Source: Selenomonadaceae bacterium (GTDB lineage: Bacteria > Bacillota > Negativicutes > Selenomonadales > Selenomonadaceae). Taken from it: a DNA stretch of 63,593 nt. Positions 1-9,206 of this stretch are shown piece by piece. The DNA lies in contig JAUNIB010000004.1 of the NCBI GenBank assembly GCA_030523645.1, forward strand, positions 112,799 through 176,391, in the 5' to 3' direction. Both the position numbers and the translations under genes were made by a program. Under the pieces are notes generated by a model. That model did no database searches. It saw only the letters and a program-made list of their open reading frames with translations, and was not told the DNA's origin. Within the stretch, counting starts at the first letter, position 1, and every line of letters begins with the position of its first letter.

Positions 1-27
1 AGGATTAGGATATCTGCTAGCAAAAAG

Positions 28-57
28 GCTCCCGCCGAAAGGCGGGAGTCTTTTTTT
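28..57. terminator. Rho-independent terminator, probably bidirectional
   Basis: An 8-bp G+C-rich stem (29-36 with 41-48) has a GAAA loop. It is followed by a T run on the + strand and preceded by an A run that gives a T run on the - strand. It can end an upstream + strand gene outside the window and the - strand glycosyltransferase transcript that stops at 270. Confidence 0.85.
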
Positions 58-77
58 GGAGAGTTTTCGTGTTGAAG

Positions 78-265
78 GCTCCCTTTTAGGTGCGCATGAG
101 CAGTTAACGAGCTTGCGAGTTTAGTGCGAGCCATGCAAACTGCTTAGTGATATCCGAGCGAAGTGATGGATGAACTTAGCATGTTTGTAGGAGCTGTCGC
201 CGTAGGCGACTGAGGGGTGAGCCTTCCCCTATGGGGAAGGGGGACCAGCGAAGCTGGTGGATGAG
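78..265. repeat. Composite palindromic repeat, copy 1 (with nested ~100-bp unit)
   Basis: The region is built from imperfect palindromes of the type GGCTCCC...GGGAGC, a GTCGCC..GGCGAC hairpin and a GACCAGCGAAGCTGGT hairpin. A ~100-bp unit (about 94-190) lies inside. The same unit recurs at 49969-50066 and, inverted, at 59829-59930. No ORF is supported here. It sits between the terminator at 28-57 and the 3' end of the GT41 gene. Confidence 0.8.
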
Positions 266-269
266 GTAG

Positions 270-3200
270 TCAGCAACGATTCTTATCGTACCACTCATCA
301 TAGAGGCGGCGGTACGCAGTCTCCAATGCAGATACATATCCCGGGGTGTCCATGAGCTTTGAGTTCAGCATAGTATTCCTTAGCGTGCGATGGTATGCAT
401 CAAGCCTTGGAATATCTGTAGCTAAAGAGACAGCTTTCTCTACATAGTCAGCAGGAGAATCAGCCAACAGCTCCGACACACCGGCGGCGGTCAGGAATGA
501 ATCAGCGAAGCGGGAGGAATGCTCAGCCCCTCGCATAGCAATCACCGGTACACCCATGTAGAGTGCATCGGCAGTAGTACCGCCACCGGGATAGGGGAAT
601 GAATCAAGGTGGATATCCACGTCAAGATAGCGGTTCATGTAGGTGGTTGTACCACATTCGATGATAACTCTGCTTAAATCAAATCTGAGATGTTCAAGTC
701 TTCTGCAGACATGTTGTACACAGTCTCCGTCGATGAAGACCTGAGATTTAATGAGCAGTCGGGAATTTTCAACCCGGTCGAGTATTTCCTTCCAGAGCGT
801 TAGAACATCGTCATTGATTTTTCTGAAGCTGTTGAAGCTTCCAAATAGAATGTATCCGGTTTTCGTAACCGGGGCATATTGGGGAACAGGAACATCACTG
901 CGGCCGGTGTAGCAGAACATACTGGGAATGTAGAGCAGTTTTTCACTGAATAGTTTCTCGGGATGCGTTTCAGGTGGGTCAGCAGCTTCATCCGTAAGGA
1001 AATAATCAGTATCCTTCAACCCCGTAGTAGTCATGTAGCCGAGGCCGGAAATCTGGACAGGGGCGACTCGGGCGGCAAAGAGACTGACGCCACCATCTAC
1101 GGTGTGACCGGAAAAATCTACTAGGACATCAACAGGATGTTCCCGGAGGAGTTTTACCTGTTCATCATAACACTTTCCTGATATGTCGATGAAGTCATCG
1201 GCACTGTCTTCTATCATTTTCGTAAAATCATCGCGGGTTTTGTTAAGGGAGAAGCAGATAACAGAGAAATTCTCCCTGTCGTAGCCGGCAATAAGCTGGT
1301 ATATAAACCAGAACATAACATGGTGACGGAAATCTCCCGACATGTAACCTGTTCGTAGTTTTGCCGGTCGGATCATGGGTGGGGTAAGGACTACCTTTTT
1401 TACATCAGACATCAATTCATTGAAGCGGATGTGTTGAAGAGCCCGATTTTCAGCGGACATTCCTCCATAGTTATAACCTAATAGCCATGCACTATAGATT
1501 TTAGCGCGTCGATCGGGAGATAGTATTTCTACAGACCGACGGTACAGGAGATTACTGGATCGGAAGTAGGATAGGTCTAGCAGTTTTATTCCAACCTTCA
1601 TATATAAGTCGGAAATCATAGTTTGTCGTTCATCAGCAACTATATTTTTTTCTTTTCCGTAGGATAGAGAATCAAGAGGATTTACGACTTTTTCCAAAGT
1701 ATCTACTGGATGGTCATCGATGTTTTCACCGAGGAGGTAAAGTCCTAAGTAGCTGGTGACCATAGTTTTTACATGATAACACAAATCGCTGTATGCTTCA
1801 GATAGAATATAAAGGTACTTTGCCATGGCTGCGGGAGCCGGCAATCCAAGAAAAATGGCTTCATTGGTGATAATTGCAAGTCGGTGTTCGGCTTTTTCTA
1901 TTGGTAGTAAATCTGTTGAGGGTGAAAAATCCCACCTTGCAGCAGAGACTGATAAAAGGTCGTTTGCTGTGTTTAGCACGGGCTGGAGCCAGAGAATTGC
2001 CTTCATATTGCTGCCGGTGCGGGCGAATATATTGCCAAGTATTCCACGGTCATCAGCGGAGAGTAATTCACCATAGCCGGAGAGACGGCAGGCCAGGTTG
2101 TGAGCGGCAGAGAAATCTCCCTTGTAGACAAGCTGACGGCAGACTTCGGACAGGGCCTTGTATTGAGAAGAAACATTTACTGTGGGCAAATTGTCAGAGA
2201 AGAACCTATTAAGCACAAGCTCAAGACAGTTTTCGAAATAGCCGACATAGTAAAGCGCTGTCTGAGCTTCAATATTATCTTTAGGTAGGCACTCTGTCTG
2301 TACACCGCTTTCAAAAAGCTGAATTGTTTCTTCAAGCAGGGCATGGTGACTGCGTGGAAGTACTAAAAGCTTTTCGGTGAAGTCATTGGGGCTAATGATT
2401 TTTATTGTGTCGTATGTATCGATTGCGACTTCAACAGGAATCGTCATCCCTGTTTCAAGCAGGGAAAACTCAAGGGGAGATACGAATGGATTATTGTCAT
2501 AGTCAGCGGCACTGAATCTGTCGCTGATGATATAGTCCACTTCACTTAGTCCCGTCGTGTCAGTATAGCCAATGCCGCCGATAATGACAGGAGCAGGCTT
2601 GTACATAAGTACAGGCAGAGTCTTTCCTCCATGGGAAAATCCGGTCAGATCGATAAGAATGTCGATATCAGAATCGTGAATCTTTTCGGCAATCGCTCTG
2701 GGAGAATCAAGACCAAGGGCGATAATGTCAGTAAAGTCGTTGGCAATTCCACGGAACTCATCGGTATAGTTGTCAGCCTTACCGATGAAGAAAAGGCTCA
2801 GACGATAGCGCGTTTTATCCCGAGAGGTCAGAATAGGGAATACTGTTTTCGCTAAATCGGAAGAGCAGAAATCACAGGAAATAAAGCCGAGACGGACAAT
2901 GCCGTCTTCTTTTTTTGCCGTTGTTTCGTCAGGGTCAATTGTGGCCGACTGGCGATTAAAACGGCGCTGAATATTTTCCTGACTGTAGGTATAGGGGACG
3001 GGGGCATACATATCCCGGATGGCAGCGGCAGCCTTTTCTGCTTCCGGCCGGATTATCTGTTTGTCACATTCATTAAGAATAAGGTTGGCGACACGATTAC
3101 AGATTTCATCAGTCTTTTGATTTATGTCTAATGATTCCTTTTTTGCCCAAGTGAGGAGCTTTGGAACCTCACCTACCGCAAGCGGTCCCCCCTCCCCAAA

Positions 3201-5333
3201 GGGGAGGGTTACCTTCCCCTCTGGGGAAGGTGGCGCCGAAGGCGACGGATGAGGTTGGTCGGACTGAGTGATAACTGCAGAAGGCTCCCATTGAGGGGAG
3301 CTGTCAGCGAAGCTGACTGAGGGATGCAGTCGATGCATAACACTAAGGCAATTTAGAGCTTCCCTTCGTCTGCTTACAGAGCCCTTATAGTAAGTAAGGG
3401 CGACTTCTTTATAACATTCGGCTGCTGCAAGCAATGACCGCTCATCAGCATTTTCGGCAACAGAAATTTGGTCGGCAAGGGCAAGTGCCGACTGATTATC
3501 TCCTGCTGCTATGTATTTGTGCATTTCCTCACACAGAGAATTTAATTGTTCCGAAGACGGTATTGACGAAGATTCTTTCTGCAAATATTCCTCATGAATG
3601 GCTTCAAAGAATGGCTCAAGTTCAGCCATGTATCGCTTGCCGTCCATGAGGATAGAGTTCTCCAGCATTGTCCGGACATTCTGATGCAGTGCCTCAATAG
3701 TGTCTATGTCCGAAGCAATAAGGCAGGCTCGGTCAATATACTCGTCGACAGTAGCACAGGCCAGCTCACCGAGACCGATATTCTGCAATATGCTGTAGCC
3801 AAAGCGGGCATGATGAGTCTCGCCTATGAGGGAAATAACCGGTACACTCATGTAGAGGGCATCCATGGTGGTGGCACCGCCGCCGTAGGGGAATGTGTCG
3901 AGAGCAATGTCAACTTCCCGGTATACATCCAAATAATTTGGAGAGGAGCCCCAGAGGTCAAGTCGGGACATATCGAAGCCGAAGGAATTTAGGCGGTTTT
4001 CCATGAATTCCCGATCGAATTGATTAATAAAAGCGTCGCCTTTCAGAATGAGATGACTTCCGGGAACACGGTCGAGGATTGCTTTCCAGACAGTTAGTAC
4101 CTCGTCATTCACTTTGGCTAGGACATTAAAGCTGCCAAAAGAAACATAGCCCTTTCGCTTAACGGGTGCTTGCAGACAGGAAGCCTGCCGGGGGTGAAGG
4201 TGACTGTAGCTCCAGTGTGTATGGGGCAATACAAGCAGCTTCTCCTTAAAGAGAGGATGTTCATAGATGCCCGGCTCATCGGCACCGGCCAGATAGACAT
4301 CGCTGAGGAAATAGTCGATCGCATTAAGACCGATAGTGGAGAAGTAGCCGATACCGCTGATGATAATAGGGGCTGGCTTATAGGCAAGAATTTTTAGTAC
4401 AGAGGCTCTGGTGTGCCCGGAAAGATCAATCAGAATATCGAGATTGTCAGCTGCTACAAGTTTGGCAGCGTCTTCGTCAGAGACATGAGCGATATTTCTC
4501 CACCCATCTATGCAGGATTTTAGTTCCTCACTGAAGCCGTCTTCTATGCTGTGGTTATAGGCGTATATTTCAAATTTTTCCCGGTTGGCGCAGGTGAACA
4601 TGAATCGGGAGAAATAGAGAACGACATGTTCGTGAAGATCGGGGGAAATGTAACCAATGCGAATTTTTGGCGGTTTTGTCGAAGAGAGTCCTGCACGGAT
4701 ATTATTCCGTCGCCGTAGGGGCAGCTGATAAATACTGGGATTCTCACCGGAAACAATCTCCTGATAACGGAAGTGCTTTTGGGCCAGTTCCATGGGTTCG
4801 TAGGGCAGATAGTGGCTGTTGAAAAGGTAGTTGTCATATTCGATAACTTCAATGTCATGATTAAGGTCTTTTGCTGCCTCAAAGGAGTGATGAAAGTTCT
4901 CTACAGCAGCAGGTGCGTCGCCACGCCCTCTGTAAATGAGAGCCATAAGGTTGTAACAACGGACACGGTTCTCTAATGTGATTGGTTCGGTAAGAGCCTT
5001 TTCTAAAAGCGGAAGAAGCTCCGTGCGTTCACGATTGGCATAGCGGATTCTGGCTTGAAGAAAATGACTGTTGCCGTCCGGTTGAAGTCGGCAGCACTCA
5101 TCGGCATAGGACTTTGCATCATCCCAAAGACCACTCTCCATGGCGGCAATGCAGCGAATCCTGGCCCTGGATGCCAACAATCCCTCAATTGAGGGAAGTG
5201 AATCTGCCAAGGCTCTCGCTTTATCAGTGTCACCGGCTAACAATGCCTCATAGACGGCCTGCTCTTGGGCGAGAAATAACTTTTTACTTTCTTCTGTTGA
5301 GCGAAGAATCTTTGAGGAAGACTTTTTTTTCAT
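270..5333 (-). CDS. Giant TPR protein with three GT41 (OGT/SPINDLY-type) modules
   Basis: The 1687-aa cytoplasmic protein probably transfers sugar from a nucleotide donor to Ser/Thr of a surface protein such as flagellin or an adhesin (inference). TPR-like helices fill residues ~20-190. A full GT41 catalytic module spans ~223-605 (RIGYISPDLHEH, DLSGHT, LDTFPYGGGATTMDAL). A second module at ~808-985 keeps only the N-terminal half (LGFISCDF, DLTGFSHGGKT). A third full module spans ~1323-1680 (TGYMSGDFRHH, DFSGHT, LDSFPYPGGGTTADAL). Residues ~671-722 are a proline-rich linker encoded by a genomic palindromic repeat. The start at 5333 has GAGG eight bases upstream. Typical bacterial homologues carry one GT41 module. 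It is first in a cluster of glycosyltransferases. Confidence 0.88.
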   Translation of the reverse strand: MKKKSSSKILRSTEESKKLFLAQEQAVYEALLAGDTDKARALADSLPSIEGLLASRARIRCIAAMESGLWDDAKSYADECCRLQPDGNSHFLQARIRYANRERTELLPLLEKALTEPITLENRVRCYNLMALIYRGRGDAPAAVENFHHSFEAAKDLNHDIEVIEYDNYLFNSHYLPYEPMELAQKHFRYQEIVSGENPSIYQLPLRRRNNIRAGLSSTKPPKIRIGYISPDLHEHVVLYFSRFMFTCANREKFEIYAYNHSIEDGFSEELKSCIDGWRNIAHVSDEDAAKLVAADNLDILIDLSGHTRASVLKILAYKPAPIIISGIGYFSTIGLNAIDYFLSDVYLAGADEPGIYEHPLFKEKLLVLPHTHWSYSHLHPRQASCLQAPVKRKGYVSFGSFNVLAKVNDEVLTVWKAILDRVPGSHLILKGDAFINQFDREFMENRLNSFGFDMSRLDLWGSSPNYLDVYREVDIALDTFPYGGGATTMDALYMSVPVISLIGETHHARFGYSILQNIGLGELACATVDEYIDRACLIASDIDTIEALHQNVRTMLENSILMDGKRYMAELEPFFEAIHEEYLQKESSSIPSSEQLNSLCEEMHKYIAAGDNQSALALADQISVAENADERSLLAAAECYKEVALTYYKGSVSRRREALNCLSVMHRLHPSVSFADSSPQWEPSAVITQSDQPHPSPSAPPSPEGKVTLPFGEGGPLAVGEVPKLLTWAKKESLDINQKTDEICNRVANLILNECDKQIIRPEAEKAAAAIRDMYAPVPYTYSQENIQRRFNRQSATIDPDETTAKKEDGIVRLGFISCDFCSSDLAKTVFPILTSRDKTRYRLSLFFIGKADNYTDEFRGIANDFTDIIALGLDSPRAIAEKIHDSDIDILIDLTGFSHGGKTLPVLMYKPAPVIIGGIGYTDTTGLSEVDYIISDRFSAADYDNNPFVSPLEFSLLETGMTIPVEVAIDTYDTIKIISPNDFTEKLLVLPRSHHALLEETIQLFESGVQTECLPKDNIEAQTALYYVGYFENCLELVLNRFFSDNLPTVNVSSQYKALSEVCRQLVYKGDFSAAHNLACRLSGYGELLSADDRGILGNIFARTGSNMKAILWLQPVLNTANDLLSVSAARWDFSPSTDLLPIEKAEHRLAIITNEAIFLGLPAPAAMAKYLYILSEAYSDLCYHVKTMVTSYLGLYLLGENIDDHPVDTLEKVVNPLDSLSYGKEKNIVADERQTMISDLYMKVGIKLLDLSYFRSSNLLYRRSVEILSPDRRAKIYSAWLLGYNYGGMSAENRALQHIRFNELMSDVKKVVLTPPMIRPAKLRTGYMSGDFRHHVMFWFIYQLIAGYDRENFSVICFSLNKTRDDFTKMIEDSADDFIDISGKCYDEQVKLLREHPVDVLVDFSGHTVDGGVSLFAARVAPVQISGLGYMTTTGLKDTDYFLTDEAADPPETHPEKLFSEKLLYIPSMFCYTGRSDVPVPQYAPVTKTGYILFGSFNSFRKINDDVLTLWKEILDRVENSRLLIKSQVFIDGDCVQHVCRRLEHLRFDLSRVIIECGTTTYMNRYLDVDIHLDSFPYPGGGTTADALYMGVPVIAMRGAEHSSRFADSFLTAAGVSELLADSPADYVEKAVSLATDIPRLDAYHRTLRNTMLNSKLMDTPGYVSALETAYRRLYDEWYDKNRC
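3167..3325. repeat. Palindromic repeat inside the GT41 coding region, copy 2
   Basis: The same repeat words seen between genes (CTCCCCAAAGGGGAG, CCTTCCCCTCTGGGGAAGG, GGCGCCGAAGGCGACGGATGAGGT, AGCTGTCAGCGAAGCTGACTG) occur here within an uninterrupted frame. They encode a low-complexity linker rich in Pro, Ser and Gly at residues ~671-722, between the first and second GT41 modules. Confidence 0.85.
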
Positions 5334-5377
5334 GATGACCTCAATGCTTTAAGTAATCCTGAACAGGGAGATGTGAT

Positions 5378-6964
5378 TTATATTTTTTGTGGCTTATAGT
5401 TTTTAAGATTCTGTAAAAGTTCGTGCACATCCGCAGTTGCACTTAATGAGTCGGGTAATGGGAGCTCCTTTTCCAAAAGAGACCACGCTAATCCTAATGA
5501 TGGGGTCACAAGGAGGCGGATAGGATTTTCTCGTATAGGAACTCCTTGCTGAATAGATGAGCAAATACCTGAAATAAGGCTGCGGGATAAGTTCCTTGCT
5601 GTCTCATCAGCAACTGAATCAATATTTCCCAGAGCAAGTAAAACAAGGGGAGAGGAAGTATTGGCATTACTTTTTTTTGCAAAATATGCGTAAATTTTGG
5701 CGAGATTGTCAAAGCGGTTTATAAAAGGGAAAACTGCTTTGCATAGGTAATCGGCATCGCTGACACCATATATCATATATAATACCTCAATAATGTCAGC
5801 AGCCGGATAAGACAGCTCCCCCAATACCTGCAGTAAATTTCCTAAAGTCTTTGCATTGTACCGATAGATGGATAATCCTCGTATACTATAATCGATAGAA
5901 CTTTCGTAATCACCGGAAAGGTAAAGTATTTCCGACCAATTTGCATATACAGACGGAAGTAAAGATTCACCGGTTGTAGCGCCTGTTATCTGTGTCTTCG
6001 AATCTAATTCTGATGAATTATGAACTGACAGGATTTTGATTCCGTCAGCATACCAGTGAGCTGCCGTTATGTAATTTTTAGCGCTGTGATATATATTGCC
6101 GGCAAGAAAGTGAAATACGGCGGAATGAGGAAATTCTCTTATGCCTTGCTCTATATCCGGCAGTATTTGTTCAATCGGTTGGTCTAGTAAATATCGAGCA
6201 GAAATTCTGAGGGCGTGGGTGCTTGCTTCATCACCGACAGTGTGCTCTCCGGAATCGATGTGTTTGGTAGCATATTCAATGGTCTTTTCATATTCTTCCA
6301 AGCCATAGTAGCAGTCGGCTAAATAACCGTAATCTCCTATGCGGTGGCCCCTTCTAGCAATTTCGGCCTCCAGGATTGCCAGATTGCGGGTCATCTTTTT
6401 ATTTGCTATGCTGGAGGAGTATCCGGTGTGGAATATCTGAATTGACTCATCAAGCGTCATTGTACGGTTTTTTATGTCAAGCCCCACTAGCGATTCGTGG
6501 ATATGACCGGCGTACCGCAGGTCCGGTAAATTACGAAATAATCTGAGTTGGTGGATTCGGGAAATGAATTTGTCATGGTTATCATGGTCGATGTTAATGA
6601 GCGGGGTAAAAACGCCGACAATTCTACGATTAGGAGATAGTGATTCCAAGATAGCACGCACTTTTTTGGCGTCCTCATCCGGAAAATATTCGTCGGCATC
6701 AAGAAAGGCAATCCATTGTCCTGTGCAAAGATTCAAGGCATAGTTCTTGGCAGCGGCAAAATCGTTTATCCACTTAAAGTGTTCGACTCTGGCTCCGGCA
6801 ACTTCGGCTATGGCTACAGTTCTGTCGTCGGATCCGGTATCTACTACAATTATTTCGTCAGCATATAGCTTTACAGAGTGAAGCCAGCGACCAATATTTT
6901 TTTCTTCATTTTTCGTGATGGTGACGGCGGATATGCGAATAGAAACGCTGTTTAGGTTATTCAT
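5378..6964 (-). CDS. GT2-family glycosyltransferase with C-terminal TPR-like region
   Basis: The 528-aa protein has an N-terminal GT-A fold: ITKNEEKNIGRWLHS near residue 15, VVDTGSDDRT, and a DAD metal/nucleotide motif at ~89-91 in FLDADEYFP. A long helical TPR-like tail follows (~190-520). It resembles the SunS/SpsA-like glycosyltransferases of antibiotic and flagellin loci. I use ATG at 6964 rather than the longer frame to 7075, because 6964 overlaps the upstream stop by 8 bp and the GT fold begins ten residues later. It is translationally coupled to the gene ending at 6957 and lies 44 bp upstream of the GT41 gene. Acceptor and donor are unknown. Confidence 0.85.
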   Translation of the reverse strand: MNNLNSVSIRISAVTITKNEEKNIGRWLHSVKLYADEIIVVDTGSDDRTVAIAEVAGARVEHFKWINDFAAAKNYALNLCTGQWIAFLDADEYFPDEDAKKVRAILESLSPNRRIVGVFTPLINIDHDNHDKFISRIHQLRLFRNLPDLRYAGHIHESLVGLDIKNRTMTLDESIQIFHTGYSSSIANKKMTRNLAILEAEIARRGHRIGDYGYLADCYYGLEEYEKTIEYATKHIDSGEHTVGDEASTHALRISARYLLDQPIEQILPDIEQGIREFPHSAVFHFLAGNIYHSAKNYITAAHWYADGIKILSVHNSSELDSKTQITGATTGESLLPSVYANWSEILYLSGDYESSIDYSIRGLSIYRYNAKTLGNLLQVLGELSYPAADIIEVLYMIYGVSDADYLCKAVFPFINRFDNLAKIYAYFAKKSNANTSSPLVLLALGNIDSVADETARNLSRSLISGICSSIQQGVPIRENPIRLLVTPSLGLAWSLLEKELPLPDSLSATADVHELLQNLKNYKPQKI

Positions 6965-7622
6965 TTTCGTTTGCCTCTGTATCGGTATACTTTTCCTCAA
7001 GCCAGGTAATATAGGAAAGGGTTTCCTGGCTGGTATCACCTTTGTCTGCGGCGGCAATAAAGGCAGCTGCGGCACCGGAGTAATCCTTAATTGAATAACG
7101 GCATATCCCCAATTTGCGCAAATAGTCAGCAGTTGATAGTGTCATATCTGCCGTCAATACATTGAAAATATGAGCGGCGGGTCTCCATCGCTTGAAGTTG
7201 AAAAAATAGTCGGCAGCGGTTGAGAGTGCGGAATGGTTATCGACTATAGGGGCAAGTGCGGCAAATTTCATTGCAGCTTTTTCACTGGTTCGGTTTGCAA
7301 CTGGCTCTGCAAGAGTACACCAGGCTTTTGCGAAAAGAGGCTTTTCCGAGTGATTAGTAAGCAGACTGGTATCATTTTCGATTATGGCTCTGATAAGCGA
7401 TGCCATAGGAGAATTTAGTCGGTTTGCAGCAGCGGCGGCTTCGGACTCCTTGCCTCTTGCTGTAAATTCAAGTGCAGCAATAAACAGAATTATAGTGTTG
7501 TAAAGAGCAACGGTGTCCGCAGACTTTATTAAGTCATCATAGTTGTTGTTATCGGAAGGTATATATGGTATGTCAAAGGTCATGTTGGACGTGGAGGGAG
7601 TCTTTCCATTAGGAGTATTCAT
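6957..7622 (-). CDS. Hypothetical TPR-like helical protein in glycosylation cluster
   Basis: The 221-aa, Ala-rich, all-helical protein has TPR-like pairs in its second half (STAADYFFNFKRWRPAAHIF and LGICRYSIKDYSGAAAAFIA). No catalytic motif, signal peptide or membrane segment is visible. ATG 7622 is preceded by a good GGAGG; the longer frame to 7700 lacks one. It is the first gene of a - strand operon with the GT2 and giant GT41 genes, so a scaffolding or acceptor-presenting role is possible (inference). The function is not recognised. Confidence 0.75.
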   Translation of the reverse strand: MNTPNGKTPSTSNMTFDIPYIPSDNNNYDDLIKSADTVALYNTIILFIAALEFTARGKESEAAAAANRLNSPMASLIRAIIENDTSLLTNHSEKPLFAKAWCTLAEPVANRTSEKAAMKFAALAPIVDNHSALSTAADYFFNFKRWRPAAHIFNVLTADMTLSTADYLRKLGICRYSIKDYSGAAAAFIAAADKGDTSQETLSYITWLEEKYTDTEANENE

Positions 7623-7773
7623 TGTTGTAGTCCTCCGTTCTTTTTTATATTTGTGTGAATATAGAATTTTTTGTGGGAAGAAGACTGGTGGTTGTCCCAA
7701 TAATTCACAGACAGAATCATAGATAAGGCTATTTTAACATAAAATAATGGTAAACCCAAAGGGCAGATAGATG

Positions 7774-7791
7774 ATTAAGTTATGGTATAAT
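7774..7791 (+). promoter_or_regulatory. Candidate extended -10 promoter
   Basis: TGGTATAAT (-10 hexamer at 7786-7791, with TG one base before it) lies 72 bp upstream of the ATG at 7863, in the divergent intergenic region. No good -35 is seen. Confidence 0.5.
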
Positions 7792-7862
7792 GCAAGCTAA
7801 AAGGTGATTTGGATTAAAAATGCAGATGAAAATAGCTAGGAGTAATATAAGGAGAGCAGGAT

Positions 7863-9164
7863 ATGCTTATAGATGACTATTTAGAAGCAGTTCAAGCCAG
7901 AGATGTATTGCGGCAATCTCATTTAATGCTCGCAATTATTGATGAGGCGAAATCAGGAAAAAGTACAGAAATAAATCGGTCGTTTGTTGAGAGCAGAAAA
8001 GATGCGATTGCATTTTATATGTGGCAGGCGATTGTGGATAAAGATGAATTCCTTGTAAAACGGTGGCTGGAACATTTAGTCTTTGGGAATGGGGACTATC
8101 GTTCAGAATATCTTTTGGGTCGGGCGCTTTTGCTTTTGGGTGACGGGGCGCAAGCGGAAACAAAAATTTCCGCATATGTTACAAACTTCCCGCAGGCCGA
8201 TGAGGAAGCGATTTTCCATTTGGGAAATGCATATCTTTTACAGGGAAAGTATAAGGAGGCATTCGAGACTTTTTGCAGTGCTGTTCAAGAAAGGAAGAGT
8301 TTTGCTGAGGCTGGAGCTAATGCTGTATACGCTTATTCTATGCTGACCGGTGATAACTCTGGCAGATGCTTGTCTGGGGATGAAAAGATAGACAAATTAC
8401 TGGGGGAAGGGAAACCGTTTTGTAATGCAGATGCTTCCAGTCTCAATATAAATGAAGAGGACATGGAAGAAGTAAGGAATCTTCCAATATTTATAAACTC
8501 GCGGGACAGAGTGGGTTGCCTTATGATGCTGGTTGAATGGCTGCTTAATGCGGGCTACCGTAATCTGATAATTATTGACAATGACTCTTCCTATCCACCG
8601 TTGCTGAATTACTATAATGACATTGAGAAAGATTCCCGCATTCGGGTGGTACGACTGGGAAAGAATATTGGACATACCGCGTTGTGGGATTCTGGAATAC
8701 TGGAGGATTTGGATATAAAGACTCCTTATGCTTACACGGATTCTGATTTGTTGCCGCTAGAGGAATGTCCGGCGAATTTCGTGCAGGAGCTATTGCGGAT
8801 ACTGAGGAAATATCCGAGCTTAAAGAAGGCTGGGCCGGGATTATATTTAGATGATTTGCAGGGAAATTTTGCTGTTGAGCTAAGGTCGTGGCAGGAGCAA
8901 TTTTATTCTGCACCAATAGAGGCGGAGATTTATTATGGTGCAGTAGATACGACTTTTGCTGTTTACCGAAACATAAGAAGCTATGTTGTAATGAATTCTG
9001 TTAGAACCAAAGGGCGGATACAGATGAGGCATCTTCCGTGGTACTACGACGGATACGACGATATGCCGGAAGATGAGCAGTATTACGCGCGTCATGCAAA
9101 TAGGTCGTCAAATGTTGGCAGAAAGGCTTTTGAAGAGAAATTCAGTAGTATAGCAAAGAGATAA
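7863..9164 (+). CDS. TPR domain plus GT2-like glycosyltransferase
   Basis: The 433-aa protein has a helical TPR-like N-terminal half (~1-190), including AIFHLGNAYLLQGKYKEAFETF. A GT-A type domain follows (~205-420): PIFINSRDRVGCL, LIIIDNDSSYPPLL, the metal-binding motif D-S-D at ~293-295 (YTDSDLLPL) and a C-terminal acceptor region. ATG 7863 follows AAGGAG with good spacing. It is transcribed divergently from the GT41 operon, with the duplicated GT gene downstream. It is probably part of the same protein-glycosylation or surface-glycan pathway (inference); the sugar is unknown. Confidence 0.82.
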   Translation: MLIDDYLEAVQARDVLRQSHLMLAIIDEAKSGKSTEINRSFVESRKDAIAFYMWQAIVDKDEFLVKRWLEHLVFGNGDYRSEYLLGRALLLLGDGAQAETKISAYVTNFPQADEEAIFHLGNAYLLQGKYKEAFETFCSAVQERKSFAEAGANAVYAYSMLTGDNSGRCLSGDEKIDKLLGEGKPFCNADASSLNINEEDMEEVRNLPIFINSRDRVGCLMMLVEWLLNAGYRNLIIIDNDSSYPPLLNYYNDIEKDSRIRVVRLGKNIGHTALWDSGILEDLDIKTPYAYTDSDLLPLEECPANFVQELLRILRKYPSLKKAGPGLYLDDLQGNFAVELRSWQEQFYSAPIEAEIYYGAVDTTFAVYRNIRSYVVMNSVRTKGRIQMRHLPWYYDGYDDMPEDEQYYARHANRSSNVGRKAFEEKFSSIAKR

Positions 9165-9206
9165 CTTTTGCCGTAGGGTTAAAACTGTATCAGTGGGGAT
9201 TTAATC

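Noticed and set aside
78..265. CRISPR array
   Set aside because: The repeated units are palindromic, irregularly spaced and modular, without constant repeat-spacer structure; no cas genes are present.
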